Part shown: positions 16,103 through 24,154 of the stretch, one piece after another | Position numbering within the stretch: the stretch's first letter is position 1 | Layout of the letters: the number at the start of each line of letters is the position of its first letter | Source: Clostridia bacterium | GTDB lineage: Bacteria; Bacillota; Clostridia; Oscillospirales; CAG-272 | Assembly: GCA_017451915.1 (NCBI GenBank) | Contig: JAFTNJ010000003.1 | Span: forward strand, 17,249-81,248 | Length of the DNA stretch: 64,000 nt | Reading direction: 5' to 3' | The notes under the pieces: model-generated | The model's input: only the letters and a program-made list of their open reading frames with translations | The model's database searches: none | Told to the model about the DNA's origin: nothing | Program-made: the position numbers and the translations under genes

Positions 16103-17487
16103 TTGGGTCCCTTCCCTTCTTTTATCTCTTTCTTTTTTGTTTTCTTCCATTGCTTTTTGCTGTCTTTTACAACTGCAGACAGGGTGGCAAGTTGCTTGGC
16201 ACTGTAAAGATGGAACATCAAAAGACGCAAATAGGTGGACGGATGATACTCCCCTTGATTGTCAGGATACCCCAGCAAAATGCTTCGCACGTCATTCTCG
16301 GAGCATTCCCGGAACTCGGTTGTGTTTTCGTTGGCGTCAATATTCAACTCTTTGGTCTTTTTCAAGGTTTCGGCGGTAATCTTCAATTTCAAAAGACAAG
16401 TCAAAGCCACGTTATAAATATCTCCTTCGAAATCCACGCTCAAAACACGTAACGAGTCCATATCTACGTATTCCTCCAATTCGGAGATGCCCTGCTCGGT
16501 CAGCGTGTCCTCGTCAATATCGAATTCCTCTTTCAGCGCACGCTTGACCCAACGCGTTACAAAATTGGGATAGGCTTCGCCCTTTGCATCATTTAGAAAA
16601 TCTTCTCTTTCAATCTGCTCTCCCAGCGTGGCAGCCCACGTGGAGGGGTAATCGTTTGATTTTACAGGGCTGATCTTAGACAAAATCACGTTGCCTTTGC
16701 TTGAAACCAGGATCAAATGCAAGCAAAAGCTGTTGATCAACGTATCCTCCGTACGGTCTAACGTTTGGAGAAACATCTGACGAATCGCATCCTCCTGGGG
16801 TTTGGGCTCCACCGGTCGGTTTTGGTTGTCCAATCTGCGGAGATAATCCCAGGAAAACTGCAATTGGGACCACTTTGTTTTTTGCAAGCGAATCTCCACC
16901 TTGTTCCCTTTCATACTCCGCTCCACGTGCCGCACCGCATACCGATCCCGATCATCCCCACGGCGACGAATGGTGTCGATCTTACGGCTATTCCGGCAGT
17001 ATTCTTCATAGGCGGCATCATCGTATCCGATCAGATTGGCCTTGCCATCGGAAAAGGAATAGGCGCCGTCGACCCTGCTGTTTCGCAGATCGATGTAAAT
17101 ATCCTCAGGCATCCAGCCTCCCGGATTTTTGGGAATACAAATCGTCTTGTTATATCCCCAGGAATAGGCACTCATTTTGGATTGATTCAAAAGCGGATCG
17201 GTGTGATCCTCCATGATCTTCAAAAAGGAATTCTCAATCTTTTTGGACACCCGGACACGATCAAATACCACGTTGAAAATCCAGAGAAACGCCACAACCG
17301 CCGCTCCGATCCACAAAAGGACAATGGAAAGCTTGGAGAAATTAAATACGCCGTAAGCTACCTCCACAAGAGAGGAAGAATCGGAAATATGCTCCACAAC
17401 GATCCCCGCCAGATAGGAGAGCCAAATACTTAAAAACTTATTTTTAACAATTTCAGAAATCTTATAGATCCTCAATACAAGACTCAT
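16099..17487 (-). CDS. Two-TM protein with a Nudix-like C-terminal region
   Basis: A 462-residue protein. Residues 20-75 hold two hydrophobic helices (near 22-35 and 54-72), followed by a hydrophilic region. Residues about 270-390 resemble a Nudix fold: WAATLGEQIERED, then RWVKRALKEEFDID, which loosely fits the Nudix box spacing of Gly, Glu, Arg-x-x-x-Glu-Glu, followed by Gly/acidic strands. No known full-length family comes to mind. Two-TM plus Nudix layouts occur among predicted nucleotide-signalling effectors, but no cyclase or sensor gene is next to it. The Nudix call is tentative. Confidence 0.55.
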   Translation of the reverse strand: MSLVLRIYKISEIVKNKFLSIWLSYLAGIVVEHISDSSSLVEVAYGVFNFSKLSIVLLWIGAAVVAFLWIFNVVFDRVRVSKKIENSFLKIMEDHTDPLLNQSKMSAYSWGYNKTICIPKNPGGWMPEDIYIDLRNSRVDGAYSFSDGKANLIGYDDAAYEEYCRNSRKIDTIRRRGDDRDRYAVRHVERSMKGNKVEIRLQKTKWSQLQFSWDYLRRLDNQNRPVEPKPQEDAIRQMFLQTLDRTEDTLINSFCLHLILVSSKGNVILSKISPVKSNDYPSTWAATLGEQIEREDFLNDAKGEAYPNFVTRWVKRALKEEFDIDEDTLTEQGISELEEYVDMDSLRVLSVDFEGDIYNVALTCLLKLKITAETLKKTKELNIDANENTTEFRECSENDVRSILLGYPDNQGEYHPSTYLRLLMFHLYSAKQLATLSAVVKDSKKQWKKTKKKEIKEGKGPK

Positions 17488-17508
17488 CGTCCATACCTCT
17501 CGTAACGG

Positions 17509-18303
17509 TTATACCGTAACACAAAGCCCATCGTAAGCAACGTGAGCACCGAAGGCACGTACAATCTCCTCGGTCTCATGATGAGGCTTATGCAATGACG
17601 GCGCCAAGTGGGAAAGATAGATTGCCGTTTGGTCATTGATGATCTTTACCGTCCGCAACGACGGGAGCATCAAACGGATCATGGGAATGCTGTTGTGCTC
17701 GGCAAAACGCAGATCCCCCTCGTAATCCCCCACCGTACAGTCAAAGACGGCAAGATCCAGCTTGGCTCCGCGAAGGAAGCGATAGGTAGGATGCAGGAAC
17801 CAGGCACCGTCACACCCGTAAAAAATCTTTTTACCGTCTTTTTCCAGCAAAAGATGCTGGGGGAAGGCCTCGGGTGCATGGTTGGCAGGCAATCCGGTAA
17901 GCTTGGTACCGTCGGCCATGCAGTAGGTTTCCAGCGGTGCCATGGGCATTAGCCGAACATTCTCCATGGCCTCCACCGAGGCATCCCGATGGATCCAAAG
18001 GCGCAGAGGCGAGGAGCACTCCCGCGCAATGGCGGCAATGTGCGCCGCTTGAAAATGGTCTCCGTGGAGATGGGTCACGATCACGTCGGTGATCTGTCCC
18101 GAAGGAATCCCCAGGATCCGCAGGGACTCCGGGGTATGAACGCCGCAATCCACCAGCACAGACTCATTGATCAGCATAGCCGAGGAACGGCGGGCATCCT
18201 TATCGAAGCAATTCTTGTAATCGGTTTGCAGGCGTTTGGAAAAATCCGCGGCACAGGTGCCGAGAAACTGCAAGCAAAACGTGGTTTCACTCGTGTTACA
18301 CAT
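17509..18303 (-). CDS. MBL-fold metallohydrolase, PhnP-like (copy 2)
   Basis: A 264-residue metallo-beta-lactamase-fold enzyme with the core motif VTHLHGDHFQ, a LVDCG strand before it and later metal-site segments ANHAPEAF, GCDGAW and IYLSHLAP. It is a diverged paralogue of the gene at 13263-14102; both share LGT near the start and YDGL at the end, but this copy lacks the N-terminal CxC cluster. The start MCNTSE at 18301-18303 has AAGGAGAAAG just upstream. Probably a phosphodiesterase or related hydrolase. Confidence 0.85.
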   Translation of the reverse strand: MCNTSETTFCLQFLGTCAADFSKRLQTDYKNCFDKDARRSSAMLINESVLVDCGVHTPESLRILGIPSGQITDVIVTHLHGDHFQAAHIAAIARECSSPLRLWIHRDASVEAMENVRLMPMAPLETYCMADGTKLTGLPANHAPEAFPQHLLLEKDGKKIFYGCDGAWFLHPTYRFLRGAKLDLAVFDCTVGDYEGDLRFAEHNSIPMIRLMLPSLRTVKIINDQTAIYLSHLAPSLHKPHHETEEIVRAFGAHVAYDGLCVTV

Positions 18304-18323
18304 ATCTTTCTCCTTTGAATCAT

Positions 18324-18773
18324 TCAATCCGGCTCCAGCGTCATGGTTACGTGAGGGATGCCCTCCTCCAAAAAGACGGGCGAGGCCTCCACAAATCCAA
18401 GACGCCGATAGAAACCGCAGGCGTGCTGTTGAGAATGCAAAACGAAAGTACGGCAAGGCATGCGCCGACGGATTGCGGGAATGGCCTCCTGCATGAGGCG
18501 GGTGCCGTATCCCTTGCCGTGGGGAATGGAGAGAACTCTGCCGATCTGAACCGCGTCCTCCTCGGTACGGTACGCGCGCAGATAGGCCAGAATCCTGCCG
18601 TCCTGCTCCAGGAAACAATGCAAGCTATCGTAATCCACGCCGTCAAAGTCCCGGCAGACGATGTGCTGCTCCATCAAAAAGACTTCGGTTCTAGCCCGCA
18701 CGATCTCATAGAGCTCTTTGGTAGTCAATTCGTCAAAAAATTTAATCTTCAGAGTTCCTTCCAACACAGACAC
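18324..18773 (-). CDS. ElaA-type GNAT N-acetyltransferase
   Basis: A 149-residue GNAT protein matching the ElaA subfamily in layout: LYEIVRARTEVFLMEQ near the N-terminus, the DFDGVDYDSLH acidic stretch, IGRVLSIPHGKGYGTRLMQEA as the acetyl-CoA pyrophosphate loop, and YRRLGFVEAS plus EEGIPHVTM at the end. ElaA proteins have an uncertain acceptor. The gene is spaced by about 20 bases from both neighbours in the hydrolase cluster and is probably co-transcribed. Confidence 0.9.
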   Translation of the reverse strand: MSVLEGTLKIKFFDELTTKELYEIVRARTEVFLMEQHIVCRDFDGVDYDSLHCFLEQDGRILAYLRAYRTEEDAVQIGRVLSIPHGKGYGTRLMQEAIPAIRRRMPCRTFVLHSQQHACGFYRRLGFVEASPVFLEEGIPHVTMTLEPD

Positions 18774-18791
18774 TCCTTTCGATAGCGGGTT

Positions 18792-19517
18792 TTATCCACC
18801 CGTGACCGCATTGATCGCGTTGATAACGGTTGCGCGCTCCTGCTCGGTCACCGGCTCGTCGAACTCATCAAAGGTATTATTGGAAACGTCCTTCCCTGTA
18901 AGGGTCTTGAACCAACAAAGGGCCAACAGATAACGCCCTGCCCCCCGCGAGGCGTGGTAGGTATCCCGATGCACCTTCTCTATGCCGCTTTGAGAGGCGA
19001 GAAGCATGGCCTTGCCGCAAGGAATGATGGCATCGGCTTCGATGGCCTTAGCCGCGCGCTCGTAGCACTCCTGCGCCCGCGCAAACATCTCCTCGGGGGT
19101 ACGGTAGCCCATTTTTTCCAGCAGACGCTTGCTGTCCTTTTCGTATGCCCAGGTCTGATGGATCAGGATCTTGGCATGGGGACAGTATTTTCGGACATAC
19201 GCAGCCAGGGCCTCGACGTAGGGAGAATAGGTTTGATATTGGTCGCTGTAATGGCTGGCCTGCTGAAGGGTAACGTAGTCCCAATCGTCGCTAACCAACG
19301 CCTGACGAATGGACACCTTGATGCCGGTCTTTTCACCGTTGAACTCAAAATCGTATGCGGCGTTGTCATCCAGCATATTAAGATAATGACTGCGCAAGGA
19401 GCAGCCGCCAATGTAGAGATTGACGGCTTTGAGTGCCACTCCGTCATGCTTGGCGATATCATGCAGATACCGATGGGCATCCTGGGAAAAGCTGTTGCCA
19501 ATGGATAAAATCTTCAT
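18792..19517 (-). CDS. DUF4886/SGNH-hydrolase-like protein (copy 2)
   Basis: A 241-residue paralogue of the gene at 11692-12489. It begins directly with MKILSIGNSFSQD (block I nucleophile Ser), then LYIGGCSLRSHYLNM, YVTLQQASHYSD and HRDTYHASRGAGRY with the putative catalytic Asp/His. The family is a set of putative carbohydrate esterases. The absence of a signal peptide again suggests a cytosolic substrate. It sits between the GNAT and glutamine amidotransferase genes of the cluster. Confidence 0.83.
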   Translation of the reverse strand: MKILSIGNSFSQDAHRYLHDIAKHDGVALKAVNLYIGGCSLRSHYLNMLDDNAAYDFEFNGEKTGIKVSIRQALVSDDWDYVTLQQASHYSDQYQTYSPYVEALAAYVRKYCPHAKILIHQTWAYEKDSKRLLEKMGYRTPEEMFARAQECYERAAKAIEADAIIPCGKAMLLASQSGIEKVHRDTYHASRGAGRYLLALCWFKTLTGKDVSNNTFDEFDEPVTEQERATVINAINAVTGG

Positions 19518-19556
19518 AACGCACCTCTAATACAAGAATCGATGAATGATACAAAT

Positions 19557-20258
19557 TTACGATTGACAGGCGATGATAAAATCACCGAAGAGCGATCGAT
19601 TGCAGGCGTCGATCTCAAACAGGCGCTCGGGGTGCCATTGGTAGGCCCGCAGATAGCGCGCCCCGCGCAAGCAGAAGGCCTCCACAACCCCGTCATCGGC
19701 CAGCGCCATGGGTTCAAGATCGGCTCCCAATGCCTTGACCGCCTGATGATGAAAGCTGTTTGCCGTCATGCGCTTGGAGGAGATCAGAGCGTACAAGGGG
19801 GTATTTTCCAGGATCTGCACCTCATGGGACGGTGCAAACCGCGGCTCGGTTTGCTTGTGTGAGATCGGCCCCGGACGCTCGCTGGGCAGGTCCTGATAGA
19901 GGGTTCCTCCCAGGGCCACGTTGACCAGCTGAGCACCGCGACAAATGGCCATGATCGGCTTGCCTGTAGGAAGCACCCGCTCCAAAACACCAAACTCCAG
20001 CTCGTCACGTAAGGGTTGGATCGCTCCGCAGGTTGCCTTGGGTGTCTCTCCATAATACTTTGGATCGATATCTTCCCCACCCGTGAACAAAAAGCCATCG
20101 CAAAGCTCGACAAAGCGATCCCGTGTGGACGCCTCGGTAACGTAGGGCAACAAAAGCGGAAAGCCCCCCGAGCACTCAATGGCGTTCACGTAGGAAATTA
20201 AAATTCTCGTGCTTTTCTCGGAATCGATCTCTCCGAGAATTCCAATGATAGGTTTCAT
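19557..20258 (-). CDS. Class I glutamine amidotransferase-like hydrolase (gamma-Glu-GABA hydrolase family)
   Basis: A 233-residue stand-alone class I amidotransferase of the peptidase C26/PuuD type. The catalytic triad is visible: C106 in MAICRGAQ, H209 and E211 in YQWHPE. FLFTGGEDIDPKYYGE and NSFHHQAV are also typical of this family. PuuD splits gamma-glutamyl-GABA in putrescine breakdown; other relatives cut gamma-glutamyl amides or folyl-polyglutamate. No putrescine genes are near, so the substrate is open. The start at 20258 has a weak AAGGCAATCC ahead of it. Confidence 0.88.
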   Translation of the reverse strand: MKPIIGILGEIDSEKSTRILISYVNAIECSGGFPLLLPYVTEASTRDRFVELCDGFLFTGGEDIDPKYYGETPKATCGAIQPLRDELEFGVLERVLPTGKPIMAICRGAQLVNVALGGTLYQDLPSERPGPISHKQTEPRFAPSHEVQILENTPLYALISSKRMTANSFHHQAVKALGADLEPMALADDGVVEAFCLRGARYLRAYQWHPERLFEIDACNRSLFGDFIIACQS

Positions 20259-20282
20259 AAGGATTGCCTTTCTACTGAATAC

Positions 20283-20930
20283 TCAGCACCCAATATTATC
20301 GGCAGAATACTTTTCCAGCTCAAAGCCTTCCACCTTGATCTCGGCGGCCGAAATTCCCAGCTCACCGCAGATCACCGAGAGCACCTTGCCACCCATGTAG
20401 GCCGCGCCCGCGGGGGTGTTGTAGTGTGTCATGTCCGAGCAACATTCAGCGGGGGCGTTTTTGGTATGGGCATAGAGATCGTTGATCAGGGTATCGGTTC
20501 CCTTCAAAGTCTCCAGAGCCACGGCGTTGTAGCGTTCAATGATGGCATTGTGACGGTGGAAGATGGGACTTTTGTAGCCTTCCTCACGCACAGCAGTGGA
20601 GGTAGCAAAGACCACCTTTGCCTTTGGGAAAAGAACCCCGATCCGCCGCCGGATGCGTCGAAGCATCTCGGCGTAATGCTCGGGAGAGGAGATGGGCTCG
20701 TCGTCATAGAGCTCGACCACATCCCAAAGGCCCGAATTCCAATGCACCAGATCCACGTCATCGGGCCATTCGCCCTTTTTCTTCCAATCGTGGAGATAGC
20801 GCAGAGTGTATTGCGAAAACTTGCAGTTCTCCGAAGGATAATAAACCTCGGCCACGCCGTCCAAGGCCTCTTTTACATACTTGTCGTACCCCATGCGGAT
20901 GGAGTCACCGATCAGAACGATTTTTTTCAT
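20283..20930 (-). CDS. SGNH/GDSL hydrolase family protein
   Basis: A 215-residue SGNH hydrolase. Block I is KIVLIGDSIRMGY (nucleophile Ser in GDS), block III HWNSGLWD supplies the Asn position, and CSDMTHYNTPAGAAYMG holds the catalytic Asp and His. It is the promoter-proximal gene of the minus-strand hydrolase cluster. AAAGGAGCAACAAC precedes the ATG at 20928-20930, and the longer frame up to 21011 enters the repeat and is rejected. Likely an acyl-carbohydrate esterase or lysophospholipase-like enzyme. Confidence 0.87.
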   Translation of the reverse strand: MKKIVLIGDSIRMGYDKYVKEALDGVAEVYYPSENCKFSQYTLRYLHDWKKKGEWPDDVDLVHWNSGLWDVVELYDDEPISSPEHYAEMLRRIRRRIGVLFPKAKVVFATSTAVREEGYKSPIFHRHNAIIERYNAVALETLKGTDTLINDLYAHTKNAPAECCSDMTHYNTPAGAAYMGGKVLSVICGELGISAAEIKVEGFELEKYSADNIGC

Positions 20931-20968
20931 GTTGTTGCTCCTTTTAATATGTTGGATGTGATTGTATG

Positions 20969-21160
20969 TTTTTCCTCGTTTCAAAATCAGGGCGTTTTTG
21001 ATTTTAAACACTGTACTCGTAGGGGCGAACTGTGTTCGCCCGCATAATTGGGTAAAATTTTCTTCTTTTCGGGCGAACGCAGTTCGCCCCTACGGGGTTT
21101 ACGGTGATTTCTCGTCAGACACACGACACTCTCAATATGAGGCAAGACTCCAAAAGGCAT
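20969..21160. repeat. Interspersed element with a degenerate rlmD 3'-end copy (copy 1)
   Basis: This 190-bp stretch matches 22619-22810 at both ends. The left part (20969-21028) shares a TTTTTGATTTT block and GTAGGGGCG. The right part (21085-21140) shares CGCCCCTACGGG and then CGTCAGACA.ACGACACT. On the minus strand 21113-21160 reads MPFGVLPHIESVVCLTR, clearly the C-terminus of an RlmD-type methyltransferase. The centre holds a long inverted repeat (GGGCGAACTG...CAGTTCGCCC) that differs from the second copy but keeps the palindromic form. Confidence 0.8.
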
Positions 21161-21195
21161 CAAAATGTGGACTGTTGTTTCAAAAGTCCTAATTT

Positions 21196-21966
21196 TTACA
21201 GGTGTTCTTCGAAAAACGTACTCATGAACCCGTTTTGGGTCAGGAAATCGAATGTTGCGCTCAATTTTTTTTCAAAATTCGGTTGATAACGGGGATAATC
21301 CGGGTAAAAATACTGCTCATGAATCATCACCTTGATAAAGTCACGGGATTTTAGCTCGTTTAGCCGAGATAATATTTCTTCTGTTGCGTGAAGATTCAAA
21401 ATAATATCAATCCCCGCGTAAGAGACGCCATTTTGTGAAACGATCTCTCCACGTCGTATCAAACCGCACTCTTGGGCGGTATTTTGATACGATGCGCGCG
21501 GCGAATCCTCAGTTCCGTATAATCCAAGCAGCCCTTCAACACCGTTATCCTTTAACGCCCCAAGCCCCTGATGGGTGGCAAGACAGTAATGAAGTGTGGT
21601 GGTTCTGCCAAGCGCGAGGGGTGAGGCGAAACGGACGATTTCACGATGAACGTTTTGACAGTCGCCGGATACCTCATCATATCCCGCATGCTCGTAGGGC
21701 TTTACGTTCTCGATTCTTGCGTGGAAAGAGAGCTTTAACCAATCGCTATTATCCTGCCATTCATCCTTATATCGATCAGTCATATGGGATAGATCAAAGC
21801 CCTCGACCTCATAAAAGAGATTGAGTTGCACCTTCACTCCGTATTTTTGATGTAACCGCTTATACATGTTGAAGTACGGATGTTCAAAAATACTCCCGTA
21901 AGTACCGTGGGTGAGTTCCTTGAAGCAACGAATATTATCGTCAACGGTAAAACAAAAGCTTTTCAT
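21196..21966 (-). CDS. Polysaccharide deacetylase-like protein
   Basis: A 256-residue protein that starts FCFTVDDN, the form of motif 1 of NodB-like deacetylases (the D-D pair). SFHARIENV, TTTLHYCLATHQG and VMIHEQYFYPDYP fit later His-containing motifs, though the match is weaker than in the gene at 8115. AAGGAGAAAAA lies before the ATG at 21964-21966, and part of that site belongs to a relic of rlmD. Codons are more AT-rich than in nearby genes. With its flanking repeats this points to acquired DNA. Probable carbohydrate deacetylase. Confidence 0.65.
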   Translation of the reverse strand: MKSFCFTVDDNIRCFKELTHGTYGSIFEHPYFNMYKRLHQKYGVKVQLNLFYEVEGFDLSHMTDRYKDEWQDNSDWLKLSFHARIENVKPYEHAGYDEVSGDCQNVHREIVRFASPLALGRTTTLHYCLATHQGLGALKDNGVEGLLGLYGTEDSPRASYQNTAQECGLIRRGEIVSQNGVSYAGIDIILNLHATEEILSRLNELKSRDFIKVMIHEQYFYPDYPRYQPNFEKKLSATFDFLTQNGFMSTFFEEHL

Positions 21967-21971
21967 TTTTT

Positions 21972-22023
21972 CTCCTTGTGAGACAGAGGGCACTTTCGAT
22001 GTGGGGCAAGAGTTCAAAAGGTA
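21972..22023 (-). repeat. Degenerate copy of the rlmD 3' end (copy 2)
   Basis: On the minus strand this 52-bp stretch reads IPFELLPHIESALCLTRR, similar in frame to the RlmD C-terminus (HVESVVCLTRK at 22775-22810). It is closest to copy 1 at 21113-21160: both share CAAAAGG followed by CTTGCC on the coding side, which the intact gene lacks. It lacks the palindromic part found with the other two copies. Confidence 0.75.
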
Positions 22024-22040
22024 TATTTTATAATCTGCGG

Positions 22041-22547
22041 TCAAGCCAACTCAAGATCAACAAATTCCTTTTTCGCATCAACAAATTTCAACGAAAGCCA
22101 ATCAAATCCAATGGATTTTGCTTGCTCCCAATCCAAAGTTCCATACATCAATATGACCTCGCCGTTTTCGTTGAATTCATATTCTTCTCGTTCATCTTCG
22201 TAATCAATTGAGTATCCAAGCGCAATTTGCACTTTCCCGCTATAATACTCATAATGTTTTAATTCTCTTGTAGCGTCATCGCATGGTTCATTGCAAAACA
22301 TTGCATCATATCCGTGCTTCATTCCGTCAAAAATAGTGAACTCTTCGTTTGTTTCAGGATCTTTCGCAACAATCAAGCATGGAAATTCGGCATCGACAAT
22401 ATATGGTATTTTTTTAATTTTCACAGTATCTCCGTAAAAATATATTTCTAAATTTGTGTTGCCTGTGGAAGAAGCAAGTATTCCAACAGTAGAATCTTTT
22501 TTCTCTTTTACATCTGTTATGTATTTTTCTAAATAATAAGGTATCAT
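22041..22547 (-). CDS. Hypothetical protein
   Basis: A 168-residue acidic protein with no motif I can place. It is predicted to be mostly beta and soluble, rich in Tyr, Glu and Asp (YEDEREEYEFNENGEV), with no signal peptide or membrane segment. Codon use is clearly more AT-rich than in its neighbours, and the gene lies between two rlmD-tail copies, both signs of transfer. Small acidic orphans like this are often immunity or accessory proteins, but nothing here proves it. Confidence 0.65.
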   Translation of the reverse strand: MIPYYLEKYITDVKEKKDSTVGILASSTGNTNLEIYFYGDTVKIKKIPYIVDAEFPCLIVAKDPETNEEFTIFDGMKHGYDAMFCNEPCDDATRELKHYEYYSGKVQIALGYSIDYEDEREEYEFNENGEVILMYGTLDWEQAKSIGFDWLSLKFVDAKKEFVDLELA

Positions 22548-22618
22548 TTCTTTTCCCCTCTCGATATGTGAACCATTACTGCTGTAAATGAGAGTTTCGA
22601 GTTTTGCTCAAAAGTAAC

Positions 22619-22810
22619 ATTTTTCCTATGCAAAATTGGGACGTTTTTGATTTTGAGCACGAGATTCTTTGTAGGGGCGGGCATTGCCCGTCCGTTTTTA
22701 TTTATCGCTTATTTTTCGTTTTCTGACGACCAAACACCACGCAAGCGTGGCAGTCGCCCCTACGGGCTTTGCGGTCATTTTCGCGTCAGACAAACGACAC
22801 TTTCGACGTG
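22619..22810. repeat. Interspersed element overlapping the native rlmD 3' end
   Basis: This is the second full copy of the 190-bp element described at 20969-21160. Its right end (22775-22810) is the real C-terminal coding part of rlmD (HVESVVCLTRK). The left end is an AT-rich block with TTTTTGATTTT and GTAGGGGCG. The centre carries different inner palindromes (GGGCATTGCCC, and CCACGC paired with GCGTGG), so only the outline is kept between copies. Confidence 0.8.
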
Positions 22811-24154
22811 CCCCGTCCTCGGAAACATATCAACCGGCGTAACCTCACCGATTTCGTATCCGAGTTCCTTGAAAAGAACACAATCCCTCGCCAACGTATC
22901 GGGATTACAAGAAACATAGACGATATGATTAAAATTCCGTTTAGCAAGATAGGAAATCAACTCGGGCGTGCTGCCCTTTCGGGGCGGGTCGAGGATCACC
23001 GTGGCGTTTTCGATCCTGCCGTGGGAATTCTCGGCGTTCTCCAAAAGCCTTTCGGCGTCTGACGCGTCGCCGCAGTAGAAAAAGGCGTTCTTGATATTAT
23101 TTCTTTCGGCGTTCTCGGCGGCGCACTTTGCGGCTTCGTCCACGATCTCAATGCCGATCACTTCCTTGGCTTTGTCCGCCATAGAAAGCCCGATGGTGCC
23201 GATGCCGCAGTAGAGATCCAACAGGGTCTCGTTTCCCGTCAGCTCTGCCTTCTCCTTGGCAATGCCGTAGAGCATCTCGCAGGCGTTTCGGTTGACCTGA
23301 TAGAAGGAGCCCGCCGAAATATTGAATTTCAAACCGCAGAGCTCGTCCTCGATCCAAGCCCTTCCCGAAAGGAGGCGGTACTCCTTTCCCAGCACCACGT
23401 TGGTGCTTTGGGTATTGGTATTGAGCAGAATACTCTTGACCTGCGGGAATTCTTTTTCCAAGCCCTCGCAGAGCTCCTTTTCATGGGGCAAGCCCTTGCC
23501 ATTGACCACAAGGCAGACCATGATCTCCCCGGTTTTGGCTCCCGTGCGGAGGTAGATATGGCGCAACAGCCCCTTGCCGCTTTCCTCGTCGTAGGCCTTG
23601 ATATGATTGCGATTGCAAAAATCGCAGATGTAGGCCGTCAGCGCGGCAAAAACGGGGGGCTGGAGCTTACAATCGTCGGCGGGTACCAGACGATGGGTAC
23701 CCGTGGCGAAAAAGCCCACCTCCACGCCGTTTTTGCCGTTTCGGACGGGATATTGGGCCTTATTTCGGTAGCCCGTCAGCTCTCCCGTGTGGACCACGGG
23801 GGCGATCTCCACGTTGGTCAGTCCTGCCTTGCGGAAGGAATTCTTGACGTATTCCCGCTTCATTTCCAATTCGTGCTCGTAAGACAGATGACGGTAGACG
23901 CATCCGCCGCACCCTTTTGCCTTACAATCGGCCTCGCAACGCCAAGGGGAGGGCTCGATCAGCCGCTCAATCCTTGCCACCAGGTAATTTTTGGTCACCT
24001 TGATCACGCGGGCATCCAACCGGTCTCCTGTGACGGCATCCCGTACGAAGACCACCTGTCCGCGGTTGTTTTCACCATCCCGCAGATGCCCCACGCCGCA
24101 ACCAAGGTTATTGATCTCCTCTATGGTGAGGGTAATAATGTCATTCTTTTGCAT
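22775..24154 (-). CDS. rlmD: 23S rRNA (uracil-C5)-methyltransferase RlmD/RlmCD family
   Basis: A 459-residue RumA-type enzyme that makes m5U in 23S rRNA. The order is a TRAM RNA-binding domain (residues 5-60), a [4Fe-4S] Cys cluster (C73, C77, C82, C85), the GYRNKAQYPV region, SAGSFYQVN, the SAM site LDLYCGIGTIGL, ILDPPRKGS, and the catalytic Cys in VYVSCNPDTLARD. In Firmicutes one such protein often modifies both U747 and U1939. Its ATG overlaps the stop of the phosphatase gene by one base. The 3' end serves as the repeated element of the region below 22.8 kb. Confidence 0.95.
   Translation of the reverse strand: MQKNDIITLTIEEINNLGCGVGHLRDGENNRGQVVFVRDAVTGDRLDARVIKVTKNYLVARIERLIEPSPWRCEADCKAKGCGGCVYRHLSYEHELEMKREYVKNSFRKAGLTNVEIAPVVHTGELTGYRNKAQYPVRNGKNGVEVGFFATGTHRLVPADDCKLQPPVFAALTAYICDFCNRNHIKAYDEESGKGLLRHIYLRTGAKTGEIMVCLVVNGKGLPHEKELCEGLEKEFPQVKSILLNTNTQSTNVVLGKEYRLLSGRAWIEDELCGLKFNISAGSFYQVNRNACEMLYGIAKEKAELTGNETLLDLYCGIGTIGLSMADKAKEVIGIEIVDEAAKCAAENAERNNIKNAFFYCGDASDAERLLENAENSHGRIENATVILDPPRKGSTPELISYLAKRNFNHIVYVSCNPDTLARDCVLFKELGYEIGEVTPVDMFPRTGHVESVVCLTRK

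Noticed and set aside
20969-22810. CRISPR array suggested by repeated elements
   Set aside because: Only two or three diverged copies hundreds of bases apart, with genes between them; no regular spacers and no cas genes.
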